A DNA stretch of 22,643 nucleotides from the NCBI GenBank assembly GCA_030037035.1, contig JASHSA010000127.1, positions 1-22,643 of the forward strand, written 5' to 3'. Positions 13,228 to 22,017 of the stretch are shown here, piece by piece. Position 1 is the stretch's first letter. The number at the start of each line of letters is the position of its first letter. The notes under the pieces were generated by a model that was not told the origin of the DNA, did not search any database, and saw nothing but the letters and a program-made list of their open reading frames with translations. The translations under genes were made by a program, and so were the position numbers. The DNA is from Thermoplasmata archaeon (GTDB taxonomy: Archaea; Thermoplasmatota; Thermoplasmata; Lutacidiplasmatales; UBA184).

Positions 13228-15464
13228 GCGCCGCCCGGCGGCCGGACGCCGACGCGAAGGTCCGAGGGGCCGTCGAGTTCGGCACCGACCTCTCGGCCGA
13301 CGGCATGTGGTGGGGGGCGCTCGTCCTCGCCCCGGTCCCCCACGGGACGATCCGGGCGGTCGACCTCTCCGCGGCTCGGGCGATCCCGTCGGTCGTCGCG
13401 GTCGGCGCCGCGGACCTTCCGCGCCTGCTCGGCGGCGCCGCCGGCGACCCGGACCGCCCGGCGTTCCCCGGGCAGGAGGTCGTCTACCGCTCGCAGCCGG
13501 TCGCGGCGGTCGCGGCCGAGAGCCTCTCGCTCGCCCGCGAGGCGGCGCGCGCGGTGCGCGTGGAGGTCGAGGAGCGGTCGGCGGTCGCCGACCTCGAGGC
13601 GGTCTTTCCGGAGTGGCCGGGCCCGGAGGCCGCCCGCTCGCCGCACGTCGCCGCGCACGTGCTCGCCCGGCACGGGGACGTCGACCGGGAGCTTGGCGGA
13701 GCGGAGACGGTCGTCGCCGAGACGTACCGCACCGCCGGCGTCCACCAGGTCGCCCTCGAGCCCCACGCGTGCCTCGCGGAGATCCGCGACGGCCGCTGGA
13801 CGGTCCGCACGTCGACGCAGTCGCCGTTCGGCGTCCGCGAGGACGTCGCGTCGATCCTCGGGATCGCCGAGGGCTCGGTCGACGTCGAGGGGACGTGGGT
13901 CGGCGGCGGGTTCGGCGGGAAGGGCGCGTCGCTCCTCGAGCCGTACGCGCTCCTCCTCGCGAAGGAGGCAGGCCGGCCGGTCCGTCTCGCGCTGACGTAC
14001 CGCGAGGAGTTCCTCCTCGGCCGCTCGACCCTGCCGCTGGTCGCGCGTCTCGAGACCGGGGTGCGGGGCGGCAGGATCGTCGCGCGGCGGGTACGCCTGC
14101 TCCTCGACGTCGGGACGTCGCTGCCCGGCCGGGACTTCGCCACCGGCTACTCGATCGGCTTCCTCCTCGGGCCGTACCGTACGGAGACGTTCGAGGTCGA
14201 GGGGTTCGCCGTCCGGACCAACAAGCCGCCGTTCGGCCCTCACCGGGCCCCGATCGCCCCGCAGGCCGCGTTCGTCGCCGAGTCGCATCTCTCCGCCGTC
14301 GCGCGCGCGATCGGCGCCGATCCCGACGAGTTCCGGGCGACCCACCTGTGGTCGGAGGGGGGAACGACCAACCTCGGCCAGCGCGTCGGTCCGTTCGGCC
14401 TCGCGGCCGCGCTCGCGTCGGCCCGCGCCCGCGCCGCCGACTGGCGCAAGCACAAGCCGCCGGGGCACGGGGTCGGGGTCGGCCTCGGATTCTGGTCGAC
14501 CAACACCGGGGCCGGCGGCGAGGCCCGCCTGACGCTGAACGAGCGCGAGCTCGTCATCGAGCAGGGCGAGCGGGAGATCGGCAGCGGGAGCGTCCTCGTC
14601 GGACTCGCGGCCGTCGCGTCGCGACGGACCGGCGTGCCGGCCGAGCGCGTCCGGGTCGACTACCGCGGCACGACGGAGGCGCCGTTCGACTCCGGGGTCT
14701 ACGGTAGCCGCACGGTCGGGGCGCTCGGGCGCGCGGTCGACGAGGCGGCCGTCGGCCTGCTCGCCGAGCTCGGGCGCCGTCTCGGGACGCCGGCGCCGGT
14801 CACCCTCACGCTCCAGGACGGAGCGATCGCGGTGCGGTTCGGCCAGGAGGTGCGGCCGCTCCCGCCGCTCCTGACCCCGGAGGAGCGCTCGGGCGCCGGG
14901 CTGGTCGGTGCCGGTCGCCACTACGGGCAGGCGGCGGAGATCGACGCGTCGCGGGTCGTGGACGGGACGTTCTACCCGTACCAGGACTTCACCGGCGCCG
15001 CCCACGTCGCCGAGGTCGACGTCGACACCCTCACCGGGGCGGTCCGCGTCGTCCGCTACGCGGCGTTCCACGACGCCGGGGTCGTCCTCGACCCCGCGGC
15101 GGCCCGCGCCCAGGTCGAGGGCGGCGTGGCGATGGGGCTCGGGACGGCGCTGACGGAGGAGGCGCTCTGGTCGGACGACGGTCGGCTCCTCAACGCCGGG
15201 CTCCTCGACTACCGGATCCCGACGCTCGGCGAGGTCCCCCCGGTCGAGGTGACGTTCCTGGAGGGGTACGCGGGCGCCGGGCCGTTCGGGGCGAAGGGGC
15301 TGGGGGAGCCTCCGATCATCCCGGTCCCCGCGACGGTCGCCGCGGCGCTCGCCGACGCCGTCGGGGTCCACCCCACCGAGCTGCCGCTGTCGCCCGAGCG
15401 GGTCGCCCGCATTGTTAAGGCGGCTCGGCCGTCCGGAGGGACCGATGCCGCTCACCCCGGCTGA
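13224..15464 (+). CDS. Molybdenum hydroxylase, Mo-cofactor-binding large subunit (xanthine dehydrogenase family)
   Basis: 746 residues; the catalytic subunit that hydroxylates its substrate at a Mo-pterin centre. Motifs in order: an a/b-hammerhead N-terminal domain; VHQVALEPHACLAE (173-186); WVGGGFGGKG (225-234), which contacts the pterin; FGPHRAPIAPQAAF around R341, where relatives usually have a (A/G)-(Y/F)-R-G-x-G loop; and GAKGLGEPP with the catalytic base Glu695. The altered loop lacks the CODH form I AYxCSFR signature, so this is not a classical CO dehydrogenase. Xanthine, aldehyde or N-heterocycle substrates remain possible. GTG 13224 overlaps the small-subunit stop. The last 20 nt overlap purP, whose promoter lies inside this gene. 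It probably acts as a heterotrimer with the two preceding products. Confidence 0.93.
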   Translation: MSAARRPDADAKVRGAVEFGTDLSADGMWWGALVLAPVPHGTIRAVDLSAARAIPSVVAVGAADLPRLLGGAAGDPDRPAFPGQEVVYRSQPVAAVAAESLSLAREAARAVRVEVEERSAVADLEAVFPEWPGPEAARSPHVAAHVLARHGDVDRELGGAETVVAETYRTAGVHQVALEPHACLAEIRDGRWTVRTSTQSPFGVREDVASILGIAEGSVDVEGTWVGGGFGGKGASLLEPYALLLAKEAGRPVRLALTYREEFLLGRSTLPLVARLETGVRGGRIVARRVRLLLDVGTSLPGRDFATGYSIGFLLGPYRTETFEVEGFAVRTNKPPFGPHRAPIAPQAAFVAESHLSAVARAIGADPDEFRATHLWSEGGTTNLGQRVGPFGLAAALASARARAADWRKHKPPGHGVGVGLGFWSTNTGAGGEARLTLNERELVIEQGEREIGSGSVLVGLAAVASRRTGVPAERVRVDYRGTTEAPFDSGVYGSRTVGALGRAVDEAAVGLLAELGRRLGTPAPVTLTLQDGAIAVRFGQEVRPLPPLLTPEERSGAGLVGAGRHYGQAAEIDASRVVDGTFYPYQDFTGAAHVAEVDVDTLTGAVRVVRYAAFHDAGVVLDPAAARAQVEGGVAMGLGTALTEEALWSDDGRLLNAGLLDYRIPTLGEVPPVEVTFLEGYAGAGPFGAKGLGEPPIIPVPATVAAALADAVGVHPTELPLSPERVARIVKAARPSGGTDAAHPG
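15411..15420 (+). promoter_or_regulatory. Internal candidate promoter for purP
   Basis: ATTGTTAAGG lies within the 3' end of the Mo subunit gene, centred about 29-30 nt before ATG 15445. purP may therefore be transcribed separately from the hydroxylase operon. A GGAGGG tract 4 nt before the ATG adds a possible ribosome site. Confidence 0.45.
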
Positions 15465-16602
15465 GCTGCGGTCGGTCGTCGAGCACTACCCCCGCCGGCC
15501 GACCGTCGCGGCGGTCGGCTCGCACTCGGCGCTCGACATCGCCGACGGCGCCGCCACCGAGGGGCTTCCGACGCTCGTCCTCGCCCAGCGCGGGCGCGAA
15601 GCGACGTACGCCCGCTACTTCCGCACGATCCGGGGCCGCGCCGGCGAGCGCGCGCGAGGGTGCGTTGACGAGGTCTGGACGTACCCCGCCTTCGCCGACC
15701 TCGCCGCCCCTGCCGAGCAGGAGCGCCTGCGGGCCCGCGGCGCGGTCCTCGTGCCGAACCGCGCGTTCAGCTCGTACGTCCCGCTGGAGGTGATCGAGGA
15801 GCGGTTCCGGGTCCCGATCTTCGGCAGCCGGGCGATGCTCCGCATCGAGGAGCGCACCGAGCGGGAGAACTACTACACCCTCCTCGAGCGCGCCGGGGTG
15901 CCGAGCCCGCGACGCCTGGACGGGCCGGAGGCGATCGACCGGCTCGCGATCGTCAAGCTGCCGCACGCGAGCCGCCGGCTCGAGCGGGGCTTCTTCACGG
16001 TCGCCTCCCCGAAGGAGTTCCGCGAGAAGAGCGCGCAGCTGATCGCCCAGGGGACGATCCTGGCGAGCGACCTCGCGACGGCCCGGATCGAGGAGTACGT
16101 CCTCGGGCCGGTCTTCAACTTCAACTTCTTCTTCTCGCCGCTCGTCCCCCGCGCCGACGGCCTCGAGCTGCTCGGCGTCGACGAGCGGCGCGAGAGCGAC
16201 CTCGACGGGCTCGTCCGGCTCCCGGCCGAGCAGCAGCTCGCGCTCCCGGAGGCGGCGCGCCTCCCGCGCTATACGGTCGTCGGGCACGGCACGCTGACCG
16301 TCCGCGAGTCGATCCTCGAGGAGGTCCTCGCCCTCGCCGAGCGGTTCGTCGACGCGAGCCGCGAGCGCTACCCGCCCGGGATCGTCGGGCCGTTCTGCCT
16401 GCAGACGTGCCTCGACAAGGACGGGCGGCCGACCGTCTTCGACGTCGCCGTTCGCATCGGGGGAGGGACGAACGTTCATCTCGGCGTCGGCCATCCGTAC
16501 GGCAACGCGCTCTGGAGGTCCCCGATGAGCACGGGTCGCCGCATCGCCGTCGAGATCGCCCACGCCGCGCACGCCGGCCGCCTCGCCGAGGTCGTCACGT
16601 GA
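15445..16602 (+). CDS. purP: FAICAR synthetase PurP (formate-dependent, ATP-grasp)
   Basis: 385 residues. PurP formylates AICAR using formate and ATP, replacing the folate-dependent transformylase in many archaea. Family features: VAAVGSHSALDIADGA (21-36, AICAR-binding), LVPNRAFSSYV, VPIFGSRAMLRIEERTERENYYTLLERAG, IVKLPHASRRLERGFF, IEEYVLGPVFNFNFFFSPL, LRLPAEQQL-type segment, PPGIVGPFCLQT, and FDVAVRIGGGTNVHLG near the end. The ATP-grasp core therefore seems intact. The ATG at 15445 is preferred over upstream starts because of the promoter spacing and GGAGGG. The gene overlaps the Mo-subunit gene by 20 nt and ends in GTGA shared with the T-protein gene. Coexistence with PurH in this genome is unusual and may mean redundancy or a changed role. 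Confidence 0.93.
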   Translation: MPLTPAELRSVVEHYPRRPTVAAVGSHSALDIADGAATEGLPTLVLAQRGREATYARYFRTIRGRAGERARGCVDEVWTYPAFADLAAPAEQERLRARGAVLVPNRAFSSYVPLEVIEERFRVPIFGSRAMLRIEERTERENYYTLLERAGVPSPRRLDGPEAIDRLAIVKLPHASRRLERGFFTVASPKEFREKSAQLIAQGTILASDLATARIEEYVLGPVFNFNFFFSPLVPRADGLELLGVDERRESDLDGLVRLPAEQQLALPEAARLPRYTVVGHGTLTVRESILEEVLALAERFVDASRERYPPGIVGPFCLQTCLDKDGRPTVFDVAVRIGGGTNVHLGVGHPYGNALWRSPMSTGRRIAVEIAHAAHAGRLAEVVT

Positions 16603-17786
16603 GCGCCGGCCCCGCGGCCGCGGCCCCCCCGCTCGAGACGACCGCGCTGCACGCCTTCCACCTCCGCCACGGCGCGCACCTCGTGCCGTTCGCCGGCTGG
16701 GAGATGCCGCTCTACTACACGAGCATCCTCGCCGAGCACCGCGCGGTCCGGAGCGGGGTCGGGCTGTTCGACGTCTCCCACATGGGCCTGTACACGGTCG
16801 ACGGCGGGCACGCCGCCGAGCTGCTCAGCCGCCGCACGACCGCGAACGTCGAGGCGCTCCCGCCCGGGCGCGTCCGCTACACGTTCCTCCTCGAGGCGAC
16901 CGGGGCGATCGTCGACGACCTCCTCGTCAACCGGATCGACCCCGGCACCGAGCTCGCCCGCCGCTTCGTCGTCGTCCCGAACGCCGCGCGGGCGGCGGAG
17001 GTCGAGGAGATCCTGCGCCAGCACCGCGGACCGGACACCACCGTCCAACGCTGGAACGGGAAGGTCGCGCTGCTCGCCGTCCAGGGACCGGGGTCGAGGG
17101 CGCTGCTCGAGCGTCGGTTCGGCTGGACGCTCGAGAAGCTCGGCTTCTACCGCAGCGCGTTCTTTCCCCTCGCCGCCGGCGCCGGAGCCGTCGGCGGCCG
17201 TCTCGGCCCGGCGTTCCCGGAGGCGCTCGAGCGCGAGCTGCTCGTCAGCCGGACCGGCTACACCGGCGAGCTCGGCTACGAGGTGTTCCTCCGCGCCGGG
17301 GACGCCGACGCGATCGCCGAGTCGCTCGTCGCCGGCGGGGCGGTGCCGGTCGGCCTCGGCGCCCGCGACACGCTCCGCCTCGAGAAAGGCTACCTCCTCT
17401 CCGGCCAGGAGTTCCATCGCGACCGGACCCCGCTCGAGGCGGGCCAGGAGCGGTTCGTCGAGCTCGACCACGCCTTCGTCGGCCGGCCGGCGCTCGAGGC
17501 CCAGCGGTCGAAGGGCCCGGGGGCGCGGCTCTCGGGGATCCGCGTCGAGGAGCCCGGGGCGATCCCGCGCCACGGCACCGCGGTCTTCGCCGGCGACGCC
17601 CAGGTCGCCGTCGCGACCAGCGGCGGGCTCGCGCCCAGCCTCGGCCAGGGCGTCGCGCTCGCCTACCTGCCGACCGAGCTCGCCCGCGCGGGGACCGAGC
17701 TCGCGGTCGAGGTGCGGGGGCGACGCGTGCCGGCGCACGTCGTCGACCTCCCGTTCTGGTCCGGGAGCCCCGCCCGGGGTCAGTAG
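16599..17786 (+). CDS. gcvT: Glycine cleavage T-protein (aminomethyltransferase) family
   Basis: 395 residues, normal length. GcvT transfers the aminomethyl C1 unit from lipoyl-GcvH to tetrahydrofolate, giving 5,10-methylene-THF and ammonia. Visible hallmarks: HLVPFAGWEMPLYY (27-40), GLFDVSHMG (55-63), the folate-site segment RTGYTGELGYEVF, GARDTLRLEKGYLL, and a C-terminal beta-barrel domain (GIRVEEPGAIPRHG ... VATSGGLAPSLGQGVALAYLP). The GTG at 16599 overlaps the purP stop (GTGA), so expression is coupled to purP. That pairs a C1-producing enzyme with a C1-using purine pathway. GcvP and GcvH are not in the window. Related THF-dependent demethylases (sarcosine or dimethylglycine type) cannot be ruled out, but the length and motifs fit GcvT best. 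Confidence 0.9.
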   Translation: MSAGPAAAAPPLETTALHAFHLRHGAHLVPFAGWEMPLYYTSILAEHRAVRSGVGLFDVSHMGLYTVDGGHAAELLSRRTTANVEALPPGRVRYTFLLEATGAIVDDLLVNRIDPGTELARRFVVVPNAARAAEVEEILRQHRGPDTTVQRWNGKVALLAVQGPGSRALLERRFGWTLEKLGFYRSAFFPLAAGAGAVGGRLGPAFPEALERELLVSRTGYTGELGYEVFLRAGDADAIAESLVAGGAVPVGLGARDTLRLEKGYLLSGQEFHRDRTPLEAGQERFVELDHAFVGRPALEAQRSKGPGARLSGIRVEEPGAIPRHGTAVFAGDAQVAVATSGGLAPSLGQGVALAYLPTELARAGTELAVEVRGRRVPAHVVDLPFWSGSPARGQ

Positions 17787-17810
17787 CCGGGCCGGGGCCG
17801 GCGCGGGGGG

Positions 17811-20219
17811 ATGGCCGCCGACGTCGACGCCCCAGGGTTCGTCGGCCGCCTCGAGGCGATCGACGCGCTGAGGCGACGCTACGAGGACGCGCGGGCCGGC
17901 TCCGGCGGCGTCACGCTGCTGGTCGGCGACACGGGCGTCGGCAAGTCGACGCTCGTCCAGCGGCTCGTGGAGGAGATGGTGGCGCGAGGCGCCCGCGTCC
18001 TGGAGGGTCGTGCCGTCGCCGCGGACGCCCCCCCGCCGTTCCAGATCCTGCGCGACGCCCTCGAGCGGACCGCCGCGAGCCCCGACGCCGGAGGGCTGCC
18101 GGGCGCGGCGATCGCCTCCCAGGTGCTGATCGGCTTCGCCCCGGGGCTCGAGGAGGTGGCGCGCGGGCCGGTGAAGGTCGAGCAACGGATCCTCGCCGCG
18201 CTCGGGGAGACCGAGGAGCCGGCCGCGGGCCGGCGGGAGGCGCTCTGGGAGGGGCTCGCGCAGCAGTTCGGCGAGTTCGTGCGCCAGGGGTTGACGGTCC
18301 TCGTCCTCGAGGACCTCCATCGGGCCGACGACCCGTCGCTCGACGCCGTCGAGTTCCTCGCGCACCGGTACCGCGACCACCCGTTCTGGATCCTGGCGAC
18401 GGCCCGGCCGTTCTCCGAGCTGACCGCGTCGCGGCGGGGCCGGCTCGAGGAGTTCGAGCGGGCGACCGACGCGAAGCGGGTCGTCCTCCCGCCGCTCACC
18501 TCCGGCGAGGTCGCCCAGTTCCTCCGGGCCCGCGAGCCGGACCGCGAGTTCACCGAGGAGGAGCTCGCGCGCCGCTACTCGGAGACCGGCGGCAACCCGC
18601 TCCTGCTCCTCCAGCTCGACCGTCGGCTCCCACGCCTGCCGTCGAACGCCGAGCCGGGGCTCGGGCCCGGCTCCGGAGGCGGGGAGGCCGCGGCGGTCGG
18701 GGAGCAGGAGGAGCGGGTCCTCGCCGTCGCCGCGGTCGTCGGCCCGGAGGTCGCGTTCGACCTCCTGTGGAGGGCGAGCGGCGAGGACGAGGAGCAGCTC
18801 GCGGAGCTCGTCGACCGCCTCGTCGGCCGCGGGTTCCTGCTCGAGCGGCCGGGCGAGCGCCTCCTGTTCGTCAGCGACCGCGTCCGCTCCGAGCTCTACG
18901 AGAGGCTCACCGAGACGCGCCGACGCCTCCTGCACCGGCGCGTCGGGGCGGCCCTGGAGACGAGCGGGACCGCCGACGCCTCGACGATCTACGCCCTCGC
19001 GCGCCACTTCTACCTCGGCCGGGTCGACGACAAGTCGCTCCAGTACAACCGGGCCGCCGCCGGGATCGCCGCCGCCGCGCACGCTCCGACGGAGGCGCGG
19101 CGCCACCTCGAACGGGCGCTCGAGAGCTTCCTGCGGCTCACGCCGGAGGACTGGGCCGGCGAGACCGGGCTCGTGCTCGAGCTCGCCGAGCAGGCGGACG
19201 TCGCCGGCGAGTTCCGGGACGCGGAGGCGATCCTCCGCCGCCATCTCGCCCGGCCCGAGCTCGCCCGACGGGTCCCCGCGCCGCTCCGTACGCTCGCCGA
19301 GACGTTCCTCGCCCGGGTCCAGACCGACCTCGGTCGCTGGAAGGAGGCGGAGGAGGTCACCGCCCGGCTCCTCGCGACGGAGGGTCTCGGCGAATACCCC
19401 GCCGTCCTGATCGCCCTCCGCCATCTCCGGGGCGAGTCGCTGTTCTACCTCGGCCGCTACGCGGAGGCGCTCGCCGAGCACGACGAGGAGCTGCGCCTCG
19501 CGCGGAACGCCGACAACCCCCGCGCCGTCGCGCAGGGGCAGGCGCGCCGCGCCAGCGTCCTGCGGATGCTCGGCCGGCACGGCGAGGCGCTCGCCGAGGG
19601 CCGTGAGGCGGCCGCCGCGCTCGCCCGCCTCGGCGACCTGCGCGGGGCGTCGTACGCCCACCTGTTCGTCGGCGTCCTCCTGACGAGCCTCGCCGGTCCC
19701 GGCGCGTCGGTCGACGAGGCGCTGGAGGAGTTCCGCGAGGCGACCCGCCTCGGCGAGGAGGCGCGCGACCCCCGGCGCGTCGGCTGGGCGCTGTTCAACG
19801 CCGCCGACGTGCTGCGCGAGGCCGGCCGGCTGGACGAGGCGACGACCGCGAACGCGCGGGCGAAGGAGACCCTCGAGCGGATCGGCGACCGCTTCGGCCT
19901 CGTCCAGGCGCTGATCATCGCCGGCAAGATCGCCCTCGACCGTCGCGAGTTCGACCGCGCGGAGGCCGACCTGCTCGACGCCTACCGCATCGTCCGGGAG
20001 CTCGACGCCCCGGCGGACGAGGTCGACGTCGTCCTGCGCCTCGCCCAGCTCTCGTTCGCGCGGGGGGACCTCGCGAGCGCGCGCCGCCGCGTCGAGGAGC
20101 TCGAGCGGCGGAACCTCGCCGCGTTGCGCCCGGACGTCGCCGGGGAGTTCGCCCGCCTGCGCGGCGAGCTCGCCCGGGCCCAGGAGGCGAGCGGTGGCGA
20201 GCGCCCGAAGGGCGGCTAG
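17811..20219 (+). CDS. STAND/AAA-type ATPase with C-terminal TPR repeats
   Basis: 802 residues. The N-terminal NTPase has FVGRLEAIDALR, Walker A GDTGVGKST (43-51) and Walker B LTVLVLEDLHRADD, then FWILATARP (sensor-like) and a winged-helix-like part ending YSETGGNPLLLLQ. A middle MalT-like region contains RFLF/VSDRVRSELYERL and LLHRRVGAALE. The remaining C-terminal 400 or so residues are repeated helix pairs with TPR-like spacing (e.g. ESLFYLGRYAEALAEHDEEL, HGEALAEGREAAAALARLGDLRG, LDEATTANARAKETLERIGD). No LuxR-type DNA-binding domain, cyclase or effector domain is visible, so its output is unknown. Such proteins act as nucleotide-driven signalling switches. It begins 24 nt after gcvT, with a G6 tract before the ATG, and nadC starts inside its 3' end, suggesting one transcript. 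Confidence 0.82.
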   Translation: MAADVDAPGFVGRLEAIDALRRRYEDARAGSGGVTLLVGDTGVGKSTLVQRLVEEMVARGARVLEGRAVAADAPPPFQILRDALERTAASPDAGGLPGAAIASQVLIGFAPGLEEVARGPVKVEQRILAALGETEEPAAGRREALWEGLAQQFGEFVRQGLTVLVLEDLHRADDPSLDAVEFLAHRYRDHPFWILATARPFSELTASRRGRLEEFERATDAKRVVLPPLTSGEVAQFLRAREPDREFTEEELARRYSETGGNPLLLLQLDRRLPRLPSNAEPGLGPGSGGGEAAAVGEQEERVLAVAAVVGPEVAFDLLWRASGEDEEQLAELVDRLVGRGFLLERPGERLLFVSDRVRSELYERLTETRRRLLHRRVGAALETSGTADASTIYALARHFYLGRVDDKSLQYNRAAAGIAAAAHAPTEARRHLERALESFLRLTPEDWAGETGLVLELAEQADVAGEFRDAEAILRRHLARPELARRVPAPLRTLAETFLARVQTDLGRWKEAEEVTARLLATEGLGEYPAVLIALRHLRGESLFYLGRYAEALAEHDEELRLARNADNPRAVAQGQARRASVLRMLGRHGEALAEGREAAAALARLGDLRGASYAHLFVGVLLTSLAGPGASVDEALEEFREATRLGEEARDPRRVGWALFNAADVLREAGRLDEATTANARAKETLERIGDRFGLVQALIIAGKIALDRREFDRAEADLLDAYRIVRELDAPADEVDVVLRLAQLSFARGDLASARRRVEELERRNLAALRPDVAGEFARLRGELARAQEASGGERPKGG

Positions 20220-21072
20220 GCGCGACGGGCTCGACGAGCTGGTCGCCCGCGCGCTCGCCGAGGACCGCGTCGACGACGACCGCACGACCCGCGCCGTGCT
20301 ACCGGGGCCCGTGCCGGCGGTCGGCGAGGTGGTCGCCCAGGCGTGCGGGGTCCTCGCGGGGGTCGACGCCGCCCGGCTCGCGGCGGAGCGCGTCGGCCTC
20401 GAGGTCCTCCGCGCCGCCCGGGACGGGCGCCCGGTCCGTCCCGGCACGGTCGTGCTGACCGTGCGCGGCGACGCCCGGCGGATCCTCGCGGTCGAGCGCA
20501 CCGCGGTGAACCTCCTGATGCACGCGAGCGGGGTCGCGAGCCGGACCGCACGGGCGGTCCGCGCGGCGGGCTCGGGCCGGCGCCCCCTCGAGGTCTTCGC
20601 GACCCGCAAGACCCTTCCCGGCCTGCGCGCGCTCGAGAAGGCCGCGGTCGTGGCCGGCGGAGGGCGGCCGCACCGACGCGACCTCGCGACCGGGCTCCTC
20701 GTCAAGAACAACCACCTGCGCCTCGTCGGGCTCGAGACGGCGGTCGCCCGAGCGCTCCGCGAGGCGCGCCGGGGCGAGCCGGTCGAGGTCGAGGTCCGCT
20801 CCGCCGGCGAGGCGCTGCGGGCCGCCCGCGCGGGGGCGGGCGTCCTCCTGATCGACAACGCTCCCCCCGCCCGCGCGCGCGCGATCGTGCGCGCGCTCGT
20901 GCGGGCCGGCGTCCGGGAGCGCCTGACGGTCGAGCTCTCCGGCGGCCTGACCGCGGCGAACCTCCGGCGCTACCGCGCGGTCGGGGCGGACCGGGCGAGC
21001 CTCGGGGAGCTGACGCACTCGGCGCCCGCGCTCCCGTTCCACCTGCGGCTGCGCCGTTCACTTCCGCCTTAA
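20194..21072 (+). CDS. nadC: Nicotinate-nucleotide pyrophosphorylase (quinolinate phosphoribosyltransferase)
   Basis: 292 residues. NadC converts quinolinate and PRPP to nicotinate mononucleotide, CO2 and PPi in de novo NAD synthesis. Clear motifs: LAEDRVDDDRTTRAVL near the N-terminus, RTAVNLLMHASGVASRTA, the substrate-binding TRKTLPGLRALEKAAV, GGGRPHRRDLATGLLVKNNHL, VEVEVRSAGEA and VELSGGLTAANLRRYRAVGAD. The GTG at 20194 lies 26 nt inside the TPR ATPase gene. No other start occurs before the conserved N-terminus, so the overlap is probably real. nadA follows after 31 nt on the same strand. The NadB or aspartate dehydrogenase step is not in the window. Confidence 0.94.
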   Translation: MASARRAARRDGLDELVARALAEDRVDDDRTTRAVLPGPVPAVGEVVAQACGVLAGVDAARLAAERVGLEVLRAARDGRPVRPGTVVLTVRGDARRILAVERTAVNLLMHASGVASRTARAVRAAGSGRRPLEVFATRKTLPGLRALEKAAVVAGGGRPHRRDLATGLLVKNNHLRLVGLETAVARALREARRGEPVEVEVRSAGEALRAARAGAGVLLIDNAPPARARAIVRALVRAGVRERLTVELSGGLTAANLRRYRAVGADRASLGELTHSAPALPFHLRLRRSLPP

Positions 21073-21074
21073 GA
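21067..21074 (+). promoter_or_regulatory. Candidate TATA box for nadA
   Basis: CCTTAAGA overlaps the nadC stop codon and is centred about 34 nt before ATG 21104. nadA could have its own start site in addition to read-through from nadC. Confidence 0.35.
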
Positions 21075-21103
21075 CGCCGCCGGGCCTAGTCGGGGCACCG
21101 CCG

Positions 21104-22009
21104 ATGTCGCTCGAGGAGGAGGTCCGGGCCCTCAAGGACGAGCGGGACGCCGTCCTGCTCGCCCACAACTACCAGCGGCCGGAGGTCCAGGACGTCGCCG
21201 ACTACGTTGGCGACTCGCTCTACCTCGCCCGCCGCGCCCGGGAGGCGGACCGCTCGGTGATCGTCTTCGCGGGGGTCCGGTTCATGGCGGAGACGGCGAA
21301 GATCCTCAACCCGGAGCGGACGGTGCTCCTCCCCGACCTCCGCGCCGGCTGCGGCCTCGCCGACGCCGTCACGGCCGACCAGGTCCGGGCCTGGAGGGCC
21401 GAGCATCCCGGCGCCGCGGTCGTCGCCTACATCAACACCTCCGCCGACGTGAAGGCGGAGTCCGACTACTGCTGCACGAGCTCGAACGCCGTCAAGGTCG
21501 TCGAGCAGGTGCCGGCCGAGCAGGAGATCCTCTTCCTGCCCGACATGTTCCTCGGCGACTACGTCCGCCGCCGCACCGGCCGGCGGATGCACCTGTGGGT
21601 CGGCGACTGCCCGGTCCACGCGAAGCTCCGGCCCGAGGGGGTCGCGCGCGCCCGGGCCGAGCACCCGGGGGCGCCGCTGGTCGCCCACCCGGAGTGCGGC
21701 TGCGCGAGCCAGGTCCTGCCGGAGGTCGACCGGGTCCTCTCGACCGACGGGATGGTGAGGTTCGCGGAGGAGACGAAGGAGCCCGAGGTGATCGTCGCGA
21801 CCGAGGTCGGCATCCTCCATCGGATGCGCCGGCTGAACCCGAGCACGGCGTTCACCCCGCTGGACGCCGGGGCGGTCTGCCCGTACATGAAGGAGATCGA
21901 CCTCACGGACGTGCGCGACTCGCTCGCCGAGCGTCGGTTCGTCGTCGACGTCCTCCCCGAGACCGCCGCGCGGGCCCGCCGGGTCCTCGAGCGGATGATC
22001 GCGACCTAG
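21104..22009 (+). CDS. nadA: Quinolinate synthase A ([4Fe-4S])
   Basis: 301 residues. NadA condenses iminoaspartate with dihydroxyacetone phosphate to quinolinate, the substrate of the adjacent NadC. The triplicated NadA fold is evident: LLAHNYQRPEVQDVADYVGDS (19-39), GVRFMAETAKILNP, LPDLRAGCGLAD with C83, AYINTSADVKAESDYCCTSSNA, FLPDMFLGDYV, VGDCPVHAK with C169, HPECGCASQV (C198, C200) and GAVCPYMK with C259. C83, C169 and C259 match the three expected ligands of the oxygen-labile [4Fe-4S] cluster. C198/C200 match the extra C-x-C seen in many family members. The ATG start and length are normal. The enzyme works in the cytoplasm; cluster assembly factors are elsewhere. Confidence 0.96.
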   Translation: MSLEEEVRALKDERDAVLLAHNYQRPEVQDVADYVGDSLYLARRAREADRSVIVFAGVRFMAETAKILNPERTVLLPDLRAGCGLADAVTADQVRAWRAEHPGAAVVAYINTSADVKAESDYCCTSSNAVKVVEQVPAEQEILFLPDMFLGDYVRRRTGRRMHLWVGDCPVHAKLRPEGVARARAEHPGAPLVAHPECGCASQVLPEVDRVLSTDGMVRFAEETKEPEVIVATEVGILHRMRRLNPSTAFTPLDAGAVCPYMKEIDLTDVRDSLAERRFVVDVLPETAARARRVLERMIAT

Positions 22010-22017
22010 GCTCGCGC

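Noticed and set aside
11900..15464. Form I aerobic CO dehydrogenase
   Set aside because: The large subunit lacks the AYxCSFR active-site signature; only the general family assignment is supported.
16476..20858. A 1460-codon minus-strand open frame
   Set aside because: It is antisense to gcvT, the TPR ATPase and nadC, all with clear motifs; long antisense frames are expected at this GC content.
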